12,226 nucleotides of DNA from an uncultured Bacilli bacterium (GTDB lineage: Bacteria > Bacillota_I > Bacilli_A > RF39 > UBA660), in the NCBI GenBank assembly GCA_944331945.1, contig CALVJC010000007.1:1-12226 (forward strand), read 5' to 3'. Below are positions 1 to 7,193 of this stretch, in pieces. A program made the position numbers and the translations under genes. The notes below the pieces were generated by a model. That model saw only the letters and a program-made list of their open reading frames with translations, had not been told where the DNA came from and did not search any database. The stretch's first letter is position 1. Each line of letters begins with the position of its first letter.

Positions 1-18
1 TCCACTTCTTTCTATCTA

Positions 19-1161
19 TTAAAAGTTTTTATCTCTTAAAAATGGAGGAAAATCATAGTCTGAGTCATCTAAAATTTCTCCACTGTCATCATCGTCGTGA
101 TGATTGCTTGAAGGTATTGAAGCCACATAAGACATTTCTTCTCTTGTTGTTCTTCTATTTGGTTGTTGTTGCTGTGTATTTGAAAATACTGGTTTTGGTG
201 CTTCTTCTGGTTTCCGATCAAAACCGGTTGCAATTACGGTAACAATGACTTCGTCAGATAAGTTTTCATTAATTACAGAACCAAAGATGGTATTGATATC
301 CGTTCCTGAAGCTCCTCTTACGACTTCCGCAGCTTGTTCTGCCTCAAAAAGGGTTAAGTTTACACCACCAGTAATATTGATAATGGCATCCGTTGCTCCT
401 GAGATACTTGTTTCAAGCAAAGGACTTGATACGGCTTGTTGAGCTGCTTCAATGGCTCTATCTTCACCCATACCAATTCCAATACCGATAATGGCTCTTC
501 CAGAATCTTTCATCACAGATTGTACATCGGCAAAGTCTAGGTTAACAAGTCCGACAACAGCAATTAAGTCTGAGATTGATTGAACACCTCTTCTTAAAAC
601 ATTATCAACTTCTTTGAATGCTTCTAGCATTGGTGTTGTTTTATCAATAATTTCTCTCAATCGATCATTTGGAATGACGATTAGAGTATCAACATGTTTT
701 TCTAGTTCGGCAAGTCCTTTTAAGGCGTTGTCCATTCTTTTCTTTCCTTCAAACGTAAAAGGTTTGGTAACAATGGCAACAGTTAAGGCTCCTAGAGCTT
801 GCGCAATTTCTGCTACCACAGGAGCTGCTCCAGTTCCAGTTCCTCCCCCCATACCACAAGTAATAAAGACCATATCGGCTCCTGCTAAAGCGTCTTCAAT
901 TTCTTTTTTTGACTCTAAAGCTGCTTCCCGTCCAATATCTGGTCTACTTCCGGCTCCAAGGCCATCCGTAAGATTTACTCCTAATTGAATTTTTACATCG
1001 GCTTTCGAATTATTTAAAACTTGTAGATCTGTATTGGCTACAATAAATTCTACTCCTTTTACTCCCGATTCGACCATACGATTTACAGCGTTACCACCGC
1101 CGCCACCGCAACCGATTACTTTTATTTTCGCTAATTGATCCATTTCTAGTCCGTTTCCCAT
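19..1161 (-). CDS. ftsZ: Cell division GTPase FtsZ
   Basis: FtsZ is the tubulin-like GTPase that polymerises at mid-cell into the Z-ring and recruits the divisome. The 380-residue product is full length for the family. It shows the glycine-rich nucleotide loop GGGGNAVN (about residues 19-26), the tubulin signature GGGTGTG (105-111), and the T7-loop NLDFADV (207-213) that completes the GTPase site of the next subunit. A flexible linker rich in Q, N and D follows (about 325-368). The extreme C-terminus, FPPFLRDK (371-378), is the conserved peptide that binds FtsA and other partners. The ATG start is set by a strong AAGGAGG at the usual distance; that site overlaps the ftsA stop codon, leaving 12 bases between the genes, so ftsA and ftsZ are co-transcribed and probably translationally coupled. 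Identification is secure. Confidence 0.98.
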   Translation of the reverse strand: MGNGLEMDQLAKIKVIGCGGGGGNAVNRMVESGVKGVEFIVANTDLQVLNNSKADVKIQLGVNLTDGLGAGSRPDIGREAALESKKEIEDALAGADMVFITCGMGGGTGTGAAPVVAEIAQALGALTVAIVTKPFTFEGKKRMDNALKGLAELEKHVDTLIVIPNDRLREIIDKTTPMLEAFKEVDNVLRRGVQSISDLIAVVGLVNLDFADVQSVMKDSGRAIIGIGIGMGEDRAIEAAQQAVSSPLLETSISGATDAIINITGGVNLTLFEAEQAAEVVRGASGTDINTIFGSVINENLSDEVIVTVIATGFDRKPEEAPKPVFSNTQQQQPNRRTTREEMSYVASIPSSNHHDDDDSGEILDDSDYDFPPFLRDKNF

Positions 1162-1173
1162 GATTGTTCCTCC

Positions 1174-2412
1174 TTAATTAGTATCAAAAAAGTTATAGAA
1201 AAATTTATTGATCATCGTATCGTTTACGTTATTCTTCTTTTTTGGTGCCAAGAAAGATTCTTGTTCCTCTTCTTGAAACATGCTTATGTCTTTTCCCACC
1301 AACATACATTTCCTATGAAAGTACTTACAACTTCCAAGAGCACTGGTAAATTTATTATGCCTTGCGCCTAGCTCTTGCATATTTAAGCAACTGGCATTAT
1401 GAGATAGAATGTCATCCACTATATAGTTAAATCCTGCTAGCTCACTTATTCCACCTACTACGATTATATAACTAATTTCTCTTTTTGTTAAGTGATTTAT
1501 TTCATTTTTGGCAAGTTTTAAGATTTCTTTGAGCCTAGATTCAATGACTTCTGAGATTTCTGGCTGATGAATCATCACTTTTTTGCCTTCTTGCGTCGTT
1601 ACCTCTTTCGTATCATTTACGTCGGCATAACGTCCTACGGAAAGAGCAAAGGTTTCTTTTAAGGTTCGCGCTGTTTTTAAATCAAGTTTATAGATATAAG
1701 CGATATCTTTATCAACACTACTGCTTCCCACTGGTAAAAAGGAATTTTTGATCATAATGCCTTTGTTGAAGATGGCAATCGTCGTCATATCCCCTCCAAT
1801 GTTAATAATGCAACCCATTTTGCGATCAAGTTCTTTGGTTGTAGCGCAATAATAATCCGCTTGCGTATTATAGACGATATCGGTGATATTAACCCCAAGA
1901 CTTCGTACTAAATCGATATAGGGATATATTTCATTTTTAGGACTAGTGGCTACTACGGCTTTCACAAAAAGTTTTTCCCCACTTTCATCCTTCGGATCGG
2001 CCACCGAAGCTTCTTCATCCACAGTAAAAGAAATTGGTAAACAGGTTACTAATTCCCTGGTGTTTTCGTAAGTTCCATAAGCGGCATCTTTTAATACCTC
2101 CATAATATCGCTTCCCCGTACGGTGCCAGAGCGAATATTGACAAGACCTGTTTCCATGGTCATTGACGCCGTATTTGCCGGAACGCAAAGAATCACCTCA
2201 CGAATTTTCATTCCCAGTTTTTCTTCAGTTTTGGCAAAGGCTTTATGAAGTTGTTCTTTTAGTTTTTTATGATCATAAATGGTATTTTTCTTAATCCCAG
2301 CACTCTTTATGGCCGTGGAAGCTAAAACATGAAATTCTTGATTTAAGGCTTCGGCCACAACAATTTTTATTTGATCATTACCAATGTCTAAACCAGTATA
2401 TATATGATTCAC
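1174..2412 (-). CDS. ftsA: Cell division protein FtsA (actin-like Z-ring membrane anchor)
   Basis: FtsA is an actin/Hsp70-fold ATPase that tethers FtsZ filaments to the membrane. Visible elements are the phosphate-1 motif TGLDIG (6-11), an SHS2 domain region (about 80-165), phosphate-2 INIGGDMT (204-210), the adenosine motif VVGGISELAGF (318-328), and a terminal amphipathic helix with MINKFFYNFF (400-409) that would insert in the membrane. I chose the GTG at 2412 (412 aa). An excellent Shine-Dalgarno, AGAGGTGAT, lies just upstream, whereas the GTG at 2421 (415 aa) falls inside that site. The region before the C-terminal helix (about 340-395) diverges from usual FtsA and carries three cysteines (342, 362, 369). 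A dedicated promoter precedes the gene and ftsZ follows after 12 bases. Family assignment is firm; the exact start is likely but not proven. Confidence 0.93.
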   Translation of the reverse strand: MNHIYTGLDIGNDQIKIVVAEALNQEFHVLASTAIKSAGIKKNTIYDHKKLKEQLHKAFAKTEEKLGMKIREVILCVPANTASMTMETGLVNIRSGTVRGSDIMEVLKDAAYGTYENTRELVTCLPISFTVDEEASVADPKDESGEKLFVKAVVATSPKNEIYPYIDLVRSLGVNITDIVYNTQADYYCATTKELDRKMGCIINIGGDMTTIAIFNKGIMIKNSFLPVGSSSVDKDIAYIYKLDLKTARTLKETFALSVGRYADVNDTKEVTTQEGKKVMIHQPEISEVIESRLKEILKLAKNEINHLTKREISYIIVVGGISELAGFNYIVDDILSHNASCLNMQELGARHNKFTSALGSCKYFHRKCMLVGKDISMFQEEEQESFLAPKKKNNVNDTMINKFFYNFFDTN

Positions 2413-2415
2413 TGG

Positions 2416-2425
2416 AATCACCTCT
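2416..2425 (-). promoter_or_regulatory. ftsA ribosome binding site that decides the start
   Basis: The minus strand reads AGAGGTGATTCCA and then GTG. This pairs with the extended anti-Shine-Dalgarno of 16S rRNA (GGAGGTGATC), with GAGG eight bases before the GTG at 2412. The upstream in-frame GTG at 2421 is part of the site itself, so initiation at 2412 is favoured. Confidence 0.7.
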
Positions 2426-2435
2426 ATCTTTTTTC

Positions 2436-2464
2436 ATTATACCGGAAATTAAGATCTTTCACAA
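2436..2464 (-). promoter_or_regulatory. SigA-type promoter for ftsA-ftsZ
   Basis: On the minus strand there is a -35 hexamer TTGTGA (2459-2464), a 17-base spacer and a perfect -10 TATAAT (2436-2441). The predicted transcription start is near 2429, only a few bases before the ftsA ribosome binding site, so the leader is very short. It sits downstream of the pbpB terminator and makes ftsA-ftsZ a separate unit. Confidence 0.8.
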
Positions 2465-2508
2465 GAGCAAAATGAGGTTATTTTTGGGAAGGCCTTGAAG
2501 ATCAAAAG

Positions 2509-2550
2509 AAAAAAAGATTATCAAGAATAAAACTTATTCTTCACAATCTT
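2509..2550 (-). terminator. Rho-independent terminator after pbpB
   Basis: Read on the minus strand, an interrupted hairpin begins four bases after the pbpB stop. The outer arms are AAGATT/AATCTT, the inner arms AAGAATAA/TTATTCTT, with a 3-base loop and a small internal loop between the two stems. A run of seven T follows the stem. The stem is AT-rich, so termination may be partial, allowing some readthrough into ftsA. Confidence 0.65.
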
Positions 2551-2554
2551 TCAG

Positions 2555-4720
2555 TTAGAATTTAGGACTTAAGGTTAAGGTAATTGCCATCCCTTCTGTA
2601 ATCGGCGTATCTTTGGCAATGCTTTGACCGGTGACATAACCTGTTCCTTCGGTAGTTACACTCAAGCCTAATAGTTTTAAGAGCGCTTCTGCTTGTTTAC
2701 TGGATAGTCCTGTGACATCTGGCACTAATTTATTCGGATCGTTCGTAATTAGAAAAATGGTATCTCCTGTCGTTACGGTTTCTTTCGCATAAGGGTACTG
2801 GCTGATGATTTTATCGCCAGAGCCAAAAACTTGAACGGCTAAGCCTTTACTTTCTAAATCACTTTTGGATTGATCTGTTTTTTTGTTCACATAAGAATCT
2901 AAGGTATAATTTGTAAGTTCTGCAACTTGTTGTTCGGTAGGATCTTCCCCATAGTATTTACTAATGTTTAAAACAATATCTTTGATCGCTTGCCAAATGA
3001 CTTTTTGATTTCCTCCAGCAGGTCTTTTTACCGAAGCATAGATAATGACATCGGGGTCATCTTTTGGATAAATTCCCGCAAAAGAGGAAATGATATCGCT
3101 CGCTCCGGTTAGATATCCTCCTCCTGATTCATCGGCAATTTGAGCGGTTCCGGTTTTCCCGATCAAATTGTAGCCATCTAGACGATATCCTGCTCCAGTA
3201 TTGCCAATTCCATTGACTGTTTCCCACATTAAGTCTTTGATTTTATTAACGGTTGTTTCACTCGCGACCGTATCGACTTCCGTTCTTTCGCCCTGATAAA
3301 TTACTTCTCCAGTATCTGGATCAACAATTTTATCGACTAGATATGGTTTTAGCATAACCCCATTGTTGGTTAAAGAGGTTAAAGCTTGAATGTTTTGAAT
3401 TGGGGTGGTAGTAATTCCTTGGCCAAACCCAGCATTGAAGATTTCGGTTTCGTATTTAAAATCAAGCTCTCCTTCGGCTTCATTCGGTAATTCAATTCCT
3501 GTTTTCTTTCCAAAGCCTAATTTTTTGAAATAACTTCGTAACATCGAAGCATTCATATAACGGTCAATTAAGTTAATGACTCCGACGTTAGAGGAAAGTG
3601 CAAAACCACGATCAAAGGTAATATCACCCCACCCTGCACGATTCCAGTCACCAATGACGGTACCGTCTGTGGTCGTAAAGGTTCCAGAATGATAAGTTTC
3701 TGCCCCATTATAAACGCCATTTTCCATCGCTGCCATATAAGTAAATATTTTCATAGTAGAACCCGGTTCATAAGGAAGAGCAACATTGATATCTAAGTAA
3801 TTGGTAATATTTCGAACATTTGGATCAAAAGATGGCGAGTTGGCTGCTGCTAATATAGCTCCTGTTTTGGCATCAGCAATCATAATAGTAAACCATTCAT
3901 ACTCATAATTCGCTTCCGCTTCATCTAAGGCTTGTTCGACAAAGAATTGAATGTTGTTATTAATGGTTAAATAGATATCTTTCCCATCGACAGCTTCTTC
4001 ACTAATTTCTTTGGTTCCAGCTATCTTATAGCCTTGCAAATCTTTTTGATAAGTGGTATAGCCATCTTCTCCTTTTAAGGTACTATCATAGTATTTTTCA
4101 AGACCCATTTCTCCTGTTATGGTTGTTTCTTCTTCCCCATCTTCATTGGTAGTTGTTTCTTCTTTGGCATAACCTAATACATAAGATAAGAAGTCTCCTT
4201 TGGGATAATAACGTTTAAAGCTTTCTTCGAAGTCTAAACCTGGTAAATTTAACGCCTCAATTTGTTCTTTGGTTAATTCTGTTAAACCTTTTCCAGCACT
4301 TCCAAATTCTGTTTGATATAATCCTTCTTTATTTAGATAACGTAAAATTTCTTCTTTACTAATTCCTAGAATAGGCGCTAAAAGTTCCGCGGTTTTATCT
4401 TTATCAACGACGTGTTGAGGATTATTTTCATCGGTCGTTCTAGAAGGAGATAAATAGGCAATTAATTTATAAGAAGAAACATTTTGCGCTAGTACTTCTC
4501 CTTCCGTCGTATAAATGGTTCCTCTTTGCGCTTGAATGACATCGGTTTGGGTGGTTCGACGACTCGCTAAAGCTTGTAAGTTCGTACCATCGACTTCTTC
4601 ACTTAAGGACAATTGGAATACTCTTCCAATCATGATAGCAAACAAAAAAAGAGCCACTACGACTAGTAACTTATTTAGTTTTACTTCATTTCTTGGCTTC
4701 TTTTTCTTTTTCAAATACAT
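2555..4720 (-). CDS. pbpB: Septal peptidoglycan transpeptidase, PBP2B/FtsI type with two PASTA repeats
   Basis: This class B penicillin-binding protein cross-links septal peptidoglycan outside the membrane. The 721 residues comprise a short basic cytoplasmic tail, one transmembrane anchor (about 17-38), a dimerisation domain beginning near RGTIY (66-70), and the transpeptidase domain with catalytic motifs STMK (321-324; nucleophile Ser321), SSN (376-378) and KTGT (522-525). Two C-terminal PASTA repeats follow (about 618-661 and 665-721). An acidic Glu/Thr-rich insert lies near 187-204. The ATG at 4720 is preferred over the adjacent GTG at 4723, because AGGA lies four bases before the ATG but only one base before the GTG. 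ftsL ends six bases upstream. In Firmicutes this protein works with FtsL, DivIC/DivIB and FtsW; no ftsW lies in this window. The name pbpB rather than spoVD rests on context. Confidence 0.93.
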   Translation of the reverse strand: MYLKKKKKPRNEVKLNKLLVVVALFLFAIMIGRVFQLSLSEEVDGTNLQALASRRTTQTDVIQAQRGTIYTTEGEVLAQNVSSYKLIAYLSPSRTTDENNPQHVVDKDKTAELLAPILGISKEEILRYLNKEGLYQTEFGSAGKGLTELTKEQIEALNLPGLDFEESFKRYYPKGDFLSYVLGYAKEETTTNEDGEEETTITGEMGLEKYYDSTLKGEDGYTTYQKDLQGYKIAGTKEISEEAVDGKDIYLTINNNIQFFVEQALDEAEANYEYEWFTIMIADAKTGAILAAANSPSFDPNVRNITNYLDINVALPYEPGSTMKIFTYMAAMENGVYNGAETYHSGTFTTTDGTVIGDWNRAGWGDITFDRGFALSSNVGVINLIDRYMNASMLRSYFKKLGFGKKTGIELPNEAEGELDFKYETEIFNAGFGQGITTTPIQNIQALTSLTNNGVMLKPYLVDKIVDPDTGEVIYQGERTEVDTVASETTVNKIKDLMWETVNGIGNTGAGYRLDGYNLIGKTGTAQIADESGGGYLTGASDIISSFAGIYPKDDPDVIIYASVKRPAGGNQKVIWQAIKDIVLNISKYYGEDPTEQQVAELTNYTLDSYVNKKTDQSKSDLESKGLAVQVFGSGDKIISQYPYAKETVTTGDTIFLITNDPNKLVPDVTGLSSKQAEALLKLLGLSVTTEGTGYVTGQSIAKDTPITEGMAITLTLSPKF

Positions 4721-4726
4721 CACGTC

Positions 4727-5032
4727 CTAATTTTCATCTACTGTTTTTATATTATCATTATTATAACTCAATCCTTCTTCTTTGGCAATCTCTTCTATTT
4801 TATCAAGGGAAGCTAACTCATTAATTTTCATGGATAAGCTTTCGTTTGTTTTGGTCTGTTCTTTGATTTCTTTTTTTACTTTTTCTACTTCAAAATTTAT
4901 TTGAGAAAGGGTTGCTTGTGAGAAAACGATCGTCACAGGAGCACTAATAGCAAGAACAATGGCAAAGGTATAGATAAGCCGTTCGAATTTACTCATTTTT
5001 ACTCTTTTTTTCACTTTTCTTCTTTTATTCAT
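4727..5032 (-). CDS. ftsL: Cell division protein FtsL
   Basis: A small bitopic division protein of 101 residues. It has a very basic cytoplasmic tail (residues 1-15), one transmembrane helix (about 18-40), and an extracytoplasmic coiled coil with heptad-like hydrophobic spacing (about 41-85). It would join the PBP2B/DivIC/FtsW complex and help activate septal synthesis. Sequence conservation in FtsL is low, so the call rests on size, topology and the diagnostic position between rsmH and the PBP gene. The ATG at 5032 is preceded by AAGGAGAG at good spacing; an internal ATG at residue 13 lacks such a site. The gene starts 17 bases after the rsmH stop and ends with TAG six bases before pbpB. Confidence 0.85.
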   Translation of the reverse strand: MNKRRKVKKRVKMSKFERLIYTFAIVLAISAPVTIVFSQATLSQINFEVEKVKKEIKEQTKTNESLSMKINELASLDKIEEIAKEEGLSYNNDNIKTVDEN

Positions 5033-5049
5033 CGTTTTCTCTCCTTTCT

Positions 5050-5973
5050 TTATTTTATTTTTTCTATGACTCTTAGGGTCGCACTTCGGGAACGATGATT
5101 TTTTTCTTGTTCTTCTTCGCTCGGACGAAGTCCCTTTTTGGTAATTAATTTAAAGTCTGGCAAATATTCTTTGGGAATATTGGGAAGCCCTTGTGATATT
5201 TTATCGGTACTACATACTTTTTTAAATTTTTGTTTGACGATGCGATCTTCTAAAGAATGGAAGGTAATCACCGCAATTCTTCCTCCCGGTTTGATCAGGG
5301 TTAGAGCATCTTCTAGTGAGTGTTCTAAGACTTCTAATTCGTGATTCACTTCAATGCGTAGAGCTTGAAAGATTTGTTTGGCGGGATGTTTTTTTAAGCG
5401 TTCTTTCATAGGAACGGCTTCTTTGATGATTTCTACCAGTTTCAAAGTGGTTTCGATTTCTTTTTTTTGACGATGGCGGATGATGTTTCTCGCAATAGAA
5501 GAAGAAAATTTACTTTCGCCATATTGAGTAAAAATACGACCTAGTTCTTTTTCGGAATAAGTATTTACAATTTGTTTGGCCGTCATCTTATTATCTTGAT
5601 CCATCCGCATGTCTAAAGGAGCATCTTGATGATAACTAAAACCTCGATAATCTTCGTCAAGCTGGGGACTCGATACTCCTAAATCATACAAAATCGCATC
5701 CACTTGCTCTATGCCTAATTCTTGCAATTTTTCTTTGGCATGAACAAAATTCGAATCGAAAATTTTGAAGTTCGTTCCAATTGTCTCTAATTTCTTTTGA
5801 CTATAGGAAAGAGCTTCTTCGTCTTGGTCAAAGGCGAATAGGTATCCCGTTTTTATTCTTTTTAGGATCTGACTACTATGTCCAGCAAAACCTAAGGTCA
5901 TATCAATCACAAGACTATCTTCTTTTAAGTTTAGACTATCAATCGCTTCTTTTAGTAACACACTCTCATGCAT
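5050..5973 (-). CDS. rsmH: 16S rRNA (cytosine(1402)-N(4))-methyltransferase RsmH (MraW)
   Basis: RsmH uses S-adenosylmethionine to methylate N4 of C1402 in the decoding centre of 16S rRNA. The 307-residue product has the opening HESVLLKEA (2-10), SAM-binding motif I VIDMTLGFAGHS (22-33), FDQDEEAL (48-55), DLGVSSPQLD (97-106), RGFSYHQDAPLDMRMD (110-125), FQALRIEVNHEL (202-213), and FHSLEDRIVK (238-247). The C-terminal SRSATLRV signature is also present. The open frame extends 16 codons further upstream, but the start at 5973 is chosen because AAGGTGAT lies just ahead and the protein then begins as the family does. That ATG overlaps the mraZ stop (ATGCATGA, 8-base overlap), indicating translational coupling. 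Confidence 0.96.
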   Translation of the reverse strand: MHESVLLKEAIDSLNLKEDSLVIDMTLGFAGHSSQILKRIKTGYLFAFDQDEEALSYSQKKLETIGTNFKIFDSNFVHAKEKLQELGIEQVDAILYDLGVSSPQLDEDYRGFSYHQDAPLDMRMDQDNKMTAKQIVNTYSEKELGRIFTQYGESKFSSSIARNIIRHRQKKEIETTLKLVEIIKEAVPMKERLKKHPAKQIFQALRIEVNHELEVLEHSLEDALTLIKPGGRIAVITFHSLEDRIVKQKFKKVCSTDKISQGLPNIPKEYLPDFKLITKKGLRPSEEEQEKNHRSRSATLRVIEKIK

Positions 5974-6406
5974 GATAATCACCTTCTTGGAATAAGCCTT
6001 CGGCAATATCAGACATTTCATCAGCAGCAGAACTCATAAAGTCATCCCAAGCATCTTTATCCCAAATTTCTAGGCGTTCCCCGACTCCAACAATGATACA
6101 GTCTTTTTTTAGGTCGGCATAAGTTGCAAGGGAAGAAGGAAGAAGGATTCTTCCTTGTTTATCTAGTTCTGCAGCAGTAGCACCAGATAAGAAAAATCTT
6201 GAGAATCTTCTGGCATCTTTTTTGGTAAATGGTAGTGCTTCTAGCTGGGTGACAAGGCGGGAGAATGTTTCTTCTGGATAGACATAAATACAATTTTCAA
6301 TACCACGAGTTATGACAAAGCTACTTCCCAATTGATCACGATATTTGGAAGGTATAATTAATCGACCTTTTTCATCGATGGTATGATGATATTGTCCTAG
6401 AAACAT
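5966..6406 (-). CDS. mraZ: Transcriptional regulator MraZ
   Basis: MraZ is a ring-forming DNA-binding protein that controls the division and cell wall cluster, of which it is normally the first gene. The 146-residue product has two AbrB/SpoVT-like swapped-hairpin repeats, each with the DxxGR signature (DEKGR 11-15 and DKQGR 82-86). The longer open frame to 6439 is rejected: the family begins with MF(M/L)GxY, a purine-rich GTGGGGGAT precedes the ATG at 6406, and the extra codons would run through the operator repeats. Four AAAGTGG-like boxes upstream point to autoregulation. It ends in TGA, the only TGA stop in the window, overlapping rsmH by 8 bases. Confidence 0.95.
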   Translation of the reverse strand: MFLGQYHHTIDEKGRLIIPSKYRDQLGSSFVITRGIENCIYVYPEETFSRLVTQLEALPFTKKDARRFSRFFLSGATAAELDKQGRILLPSSLATYADLKKDCIIVGVGERLEIWDKDAWDDFMSSAADEMSDIAEGLFQEGDYHA

Positions 6407-6415
6407 ATGAATCCC

Positions 6416-6442
6416 CCACTTTGCTCCACTTTTTACCACTGC
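6416..6442 (-). promoter_or_regulatory. MraZ operator: three direct repeats at 10-bp period
   Basis: The minus strand carries AGTGG three times exactly 10 bases apart (plus-strand CCACT at 6416, 6426 and 6436). Two are full AAAGTGG and one is GCAGTGG. A 7-base box with a 3-base gap matches the MraZ site described in Mollicutes, AAAGTG(T/G)N3. The array occupies the leader between promoter and start codon, and the box nearest the gene also forms the ribosome binding site. Bound MraZ could therefore block initiation of transcription and elongation. Confidence 0.8.
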
Positions 6443-6445
6443 TTA

Positions 6446-6479
6446 ATTATATACTACACAGAATCTTAGTTTTTGTAAA
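6446..6479 (-). promoter_or_regulatory. Proximal promoter of the mraZ operon
   Basis: On the minus strand -35 TTTACA (6474-6479) is followed after 17 bases by TAGTAT (6451-6456). A perfect TATAAT overlaps just downstream (6446-6451) but lacks a -35 at standard distance. The predicted start near 6440-6445 lies at the first MraZ box. Confidence 0.6.
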
Positions 6480-6488
6480 CGTTTTAGA

Positions 6489-6495
6489 CCACTTT
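6489..6495 (-). promoter_or_regulatory. Isolated upstream MraZ box
   Basis: A fourth AAAGTGG (plus-strand CCACTTT) lies 53 bases upstream of the three-box array and so is not on the same 10-bp grid. It falls a short distance downstream of a possible distal promoter, mirroring the arrangement of the array and the proximal promoter. Confidence 0.5.
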
Positions 6496-6506
6496 TTCAT
6501 CTACAA

Positions 6507-6534
6507 ATTGTGATATTTTACAAAAAGTTGTCAA
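6507..6534 (-). promoter_or_regulatory. Possible distal promoter of the mraZ operon
   Basis: On the minus strand a perfect -35 TTGACA (6529-6534) is followed after 16 bases by CACAAT (6507-6512), a four-of-six match to the -10 consensus. The -10 is weak, so this is tentative. Confidence 0.4.
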
Positions 6535-6545
6535 GAAAAAAGCAT

Positions 6546-6573
6546 AAAAAAAGAAAAGCTTAACACTTTTCTT
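6546..6573 (-). terminator. Rho-independent terminator after rpmA
   Basis: On the minus strand an 8-bp stem AAGAAAAG/CTTTTCTT with a 7-base loop is followed by a T run. It begins about 12 bases after the rpmA stop and closes the rplU-prp-rpmA operon before the mraZ promoters. Confidence 0.8.
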
Positions 6574-6584
6574 GTCAATCGTCA

Positions 6585-6875
6585 TTATTCTCCAACGGGA
6601 TAAACGGAAGCTTGTTTTTTATCTCTACCAAGACGTTCAAATTTTACAATGCCATCTACGGTTGCATAAATTGTATCATCGTTTCCACGTCTTGCATTCA
6701 CGCCTGGGAATATTTTCGTTCCTCTTTGACGATAAAGAATACTTCCAGCGGTAACGAACTCACCATCACTCGCTTTGGCACCTAAACGTCTTCCGATAGA
6801 ATCACGTCCGTTAGAGGTAGAACTTTGTCCTTTTTTATGAGCAAAGAACTGAATATCTAATTCTAATCTTTTCAC
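6585..6875 (-). CDS. rpmA: 50S ribosomal protein L27 with cleavable N-terminal extension
   Basis: L27 is a component of the large subunit whose N-terminal tail reaches the peptidyl transferase centre. The 96-residue product begins with an extension ending in QFFA (9-12), which matches the Firmicute processing signal. Cleavage after Ala12 would expose HKKGQSST, the start of mature L27. The body has the family signatures GRRLG and YRQRGTKIFPG. The start is GTG with a near-ideal AAGGAGG upstream, and that site overlaps the prp stop codon. The protease gene prp directly precedes it, and a terminator follows. Confidence 0.97.
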   Translation of the reverse strand: MKRLELDIQFFAHKKGQSSTSNGRDSIGRRLGAKASDGEFVTAGSILYRQRGTKIFPGVNARRGNDDTIYATVDGIVKFERLGRDKKQASVYPVGE

Positions 6876-6888
6876 TTTGATACCCTCC

Positions 6889-7191
6889 TTATAATATTTT
6901 AATGTTTTCTTGATATTTTTTTTCTAGTTCGCCTAGCATTCCTACCATATTTCTTATTAAGGTATTGGTAATTCGATTCTGTTTTAAAATTTTAATGTTT
7001 AATCCTTTTTTACTCACCATATAGCTGATGCTTTCTTTTTCTAAGGAAAGAATTGCATTCACAGTGGTTATGACAATCGAACTAACAGCACTACAAACAA
7101 TGTCTTTTCCATAATCATCATACATGGCATGTCCTAGAACACTAACGCTTTTATAATATCCTTTTTCTTTTTCTGTTTTTACCGTTATCAT
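6889..7191 (-). CDS. prp: Ribosomal-processing cysteine protease Prp
   Basis: Prp (YsxB family) removes the N-terminal extension of L27, an essential step in Firmicutes that carry it. The 100-residue protein has the catalytic histidine in GHA (His21) and the catalytic cysteine in DIVCSAVS (Cys33), the two residues that define the family. Placement between rplU and rpmA is the conserved Firmicute order. It starts 2 bases after the rplU stop with only a weak GGA upstream, so translation is probably coupled to rplU and may be kept below that of the ribosomal proteins. Its TAA stop runs into the rpmA ribosome binding site. Confidence 0.94.
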   Translation of the reverse strand: MITVKTEKEKGYYKSVSVLGHAMYDDYGKDIVCSAVSSIVITTVNAILSLEKESISYMVSKKGLNIKILKQNRITNTLIRNMVGMLGELEKKYQENIKIL

Positions 7192-7193
7192 AA

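Noticed and set aside
614..988. 124-codon open frame on the plus strand inside ftsZ
   Set aside because: It is antisense to the conserved GTPase core of ftsZ, shows no family motif and has no ribosome binding site. The opposite strand explains the composition. The same holds for the other plus-strand frames in the window.
2451..2458. Palindrome AAGATCTT in the ftsA promoter spacer as an operator
   Set aside because: It is only eight bases of an AT-rich spacer with no second copy, which is expected by chance.
5966..5973. mraZ TGA as a readthrough tryptophan codon (Mollicutes code)
   Set aside because: rsmH starts within the overlap with a good ribosome binding site, MraZ has normal length here, and tryptophan is encoded by TGG throughout.
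6407..6439. Upstream start of mraZ giving eleven extra residues
   Set aside because: The codons run through the MraZ boxes, and the family begins MF(M/L)GxY at 6406.
6416..6495. CRISPR array or other repeat element for the CCACT repeats
   Set aside because: The units are 7 bases with a 3-base gap, far too short for CRISPR, and lie in the mraZ leader where an operator is expected.
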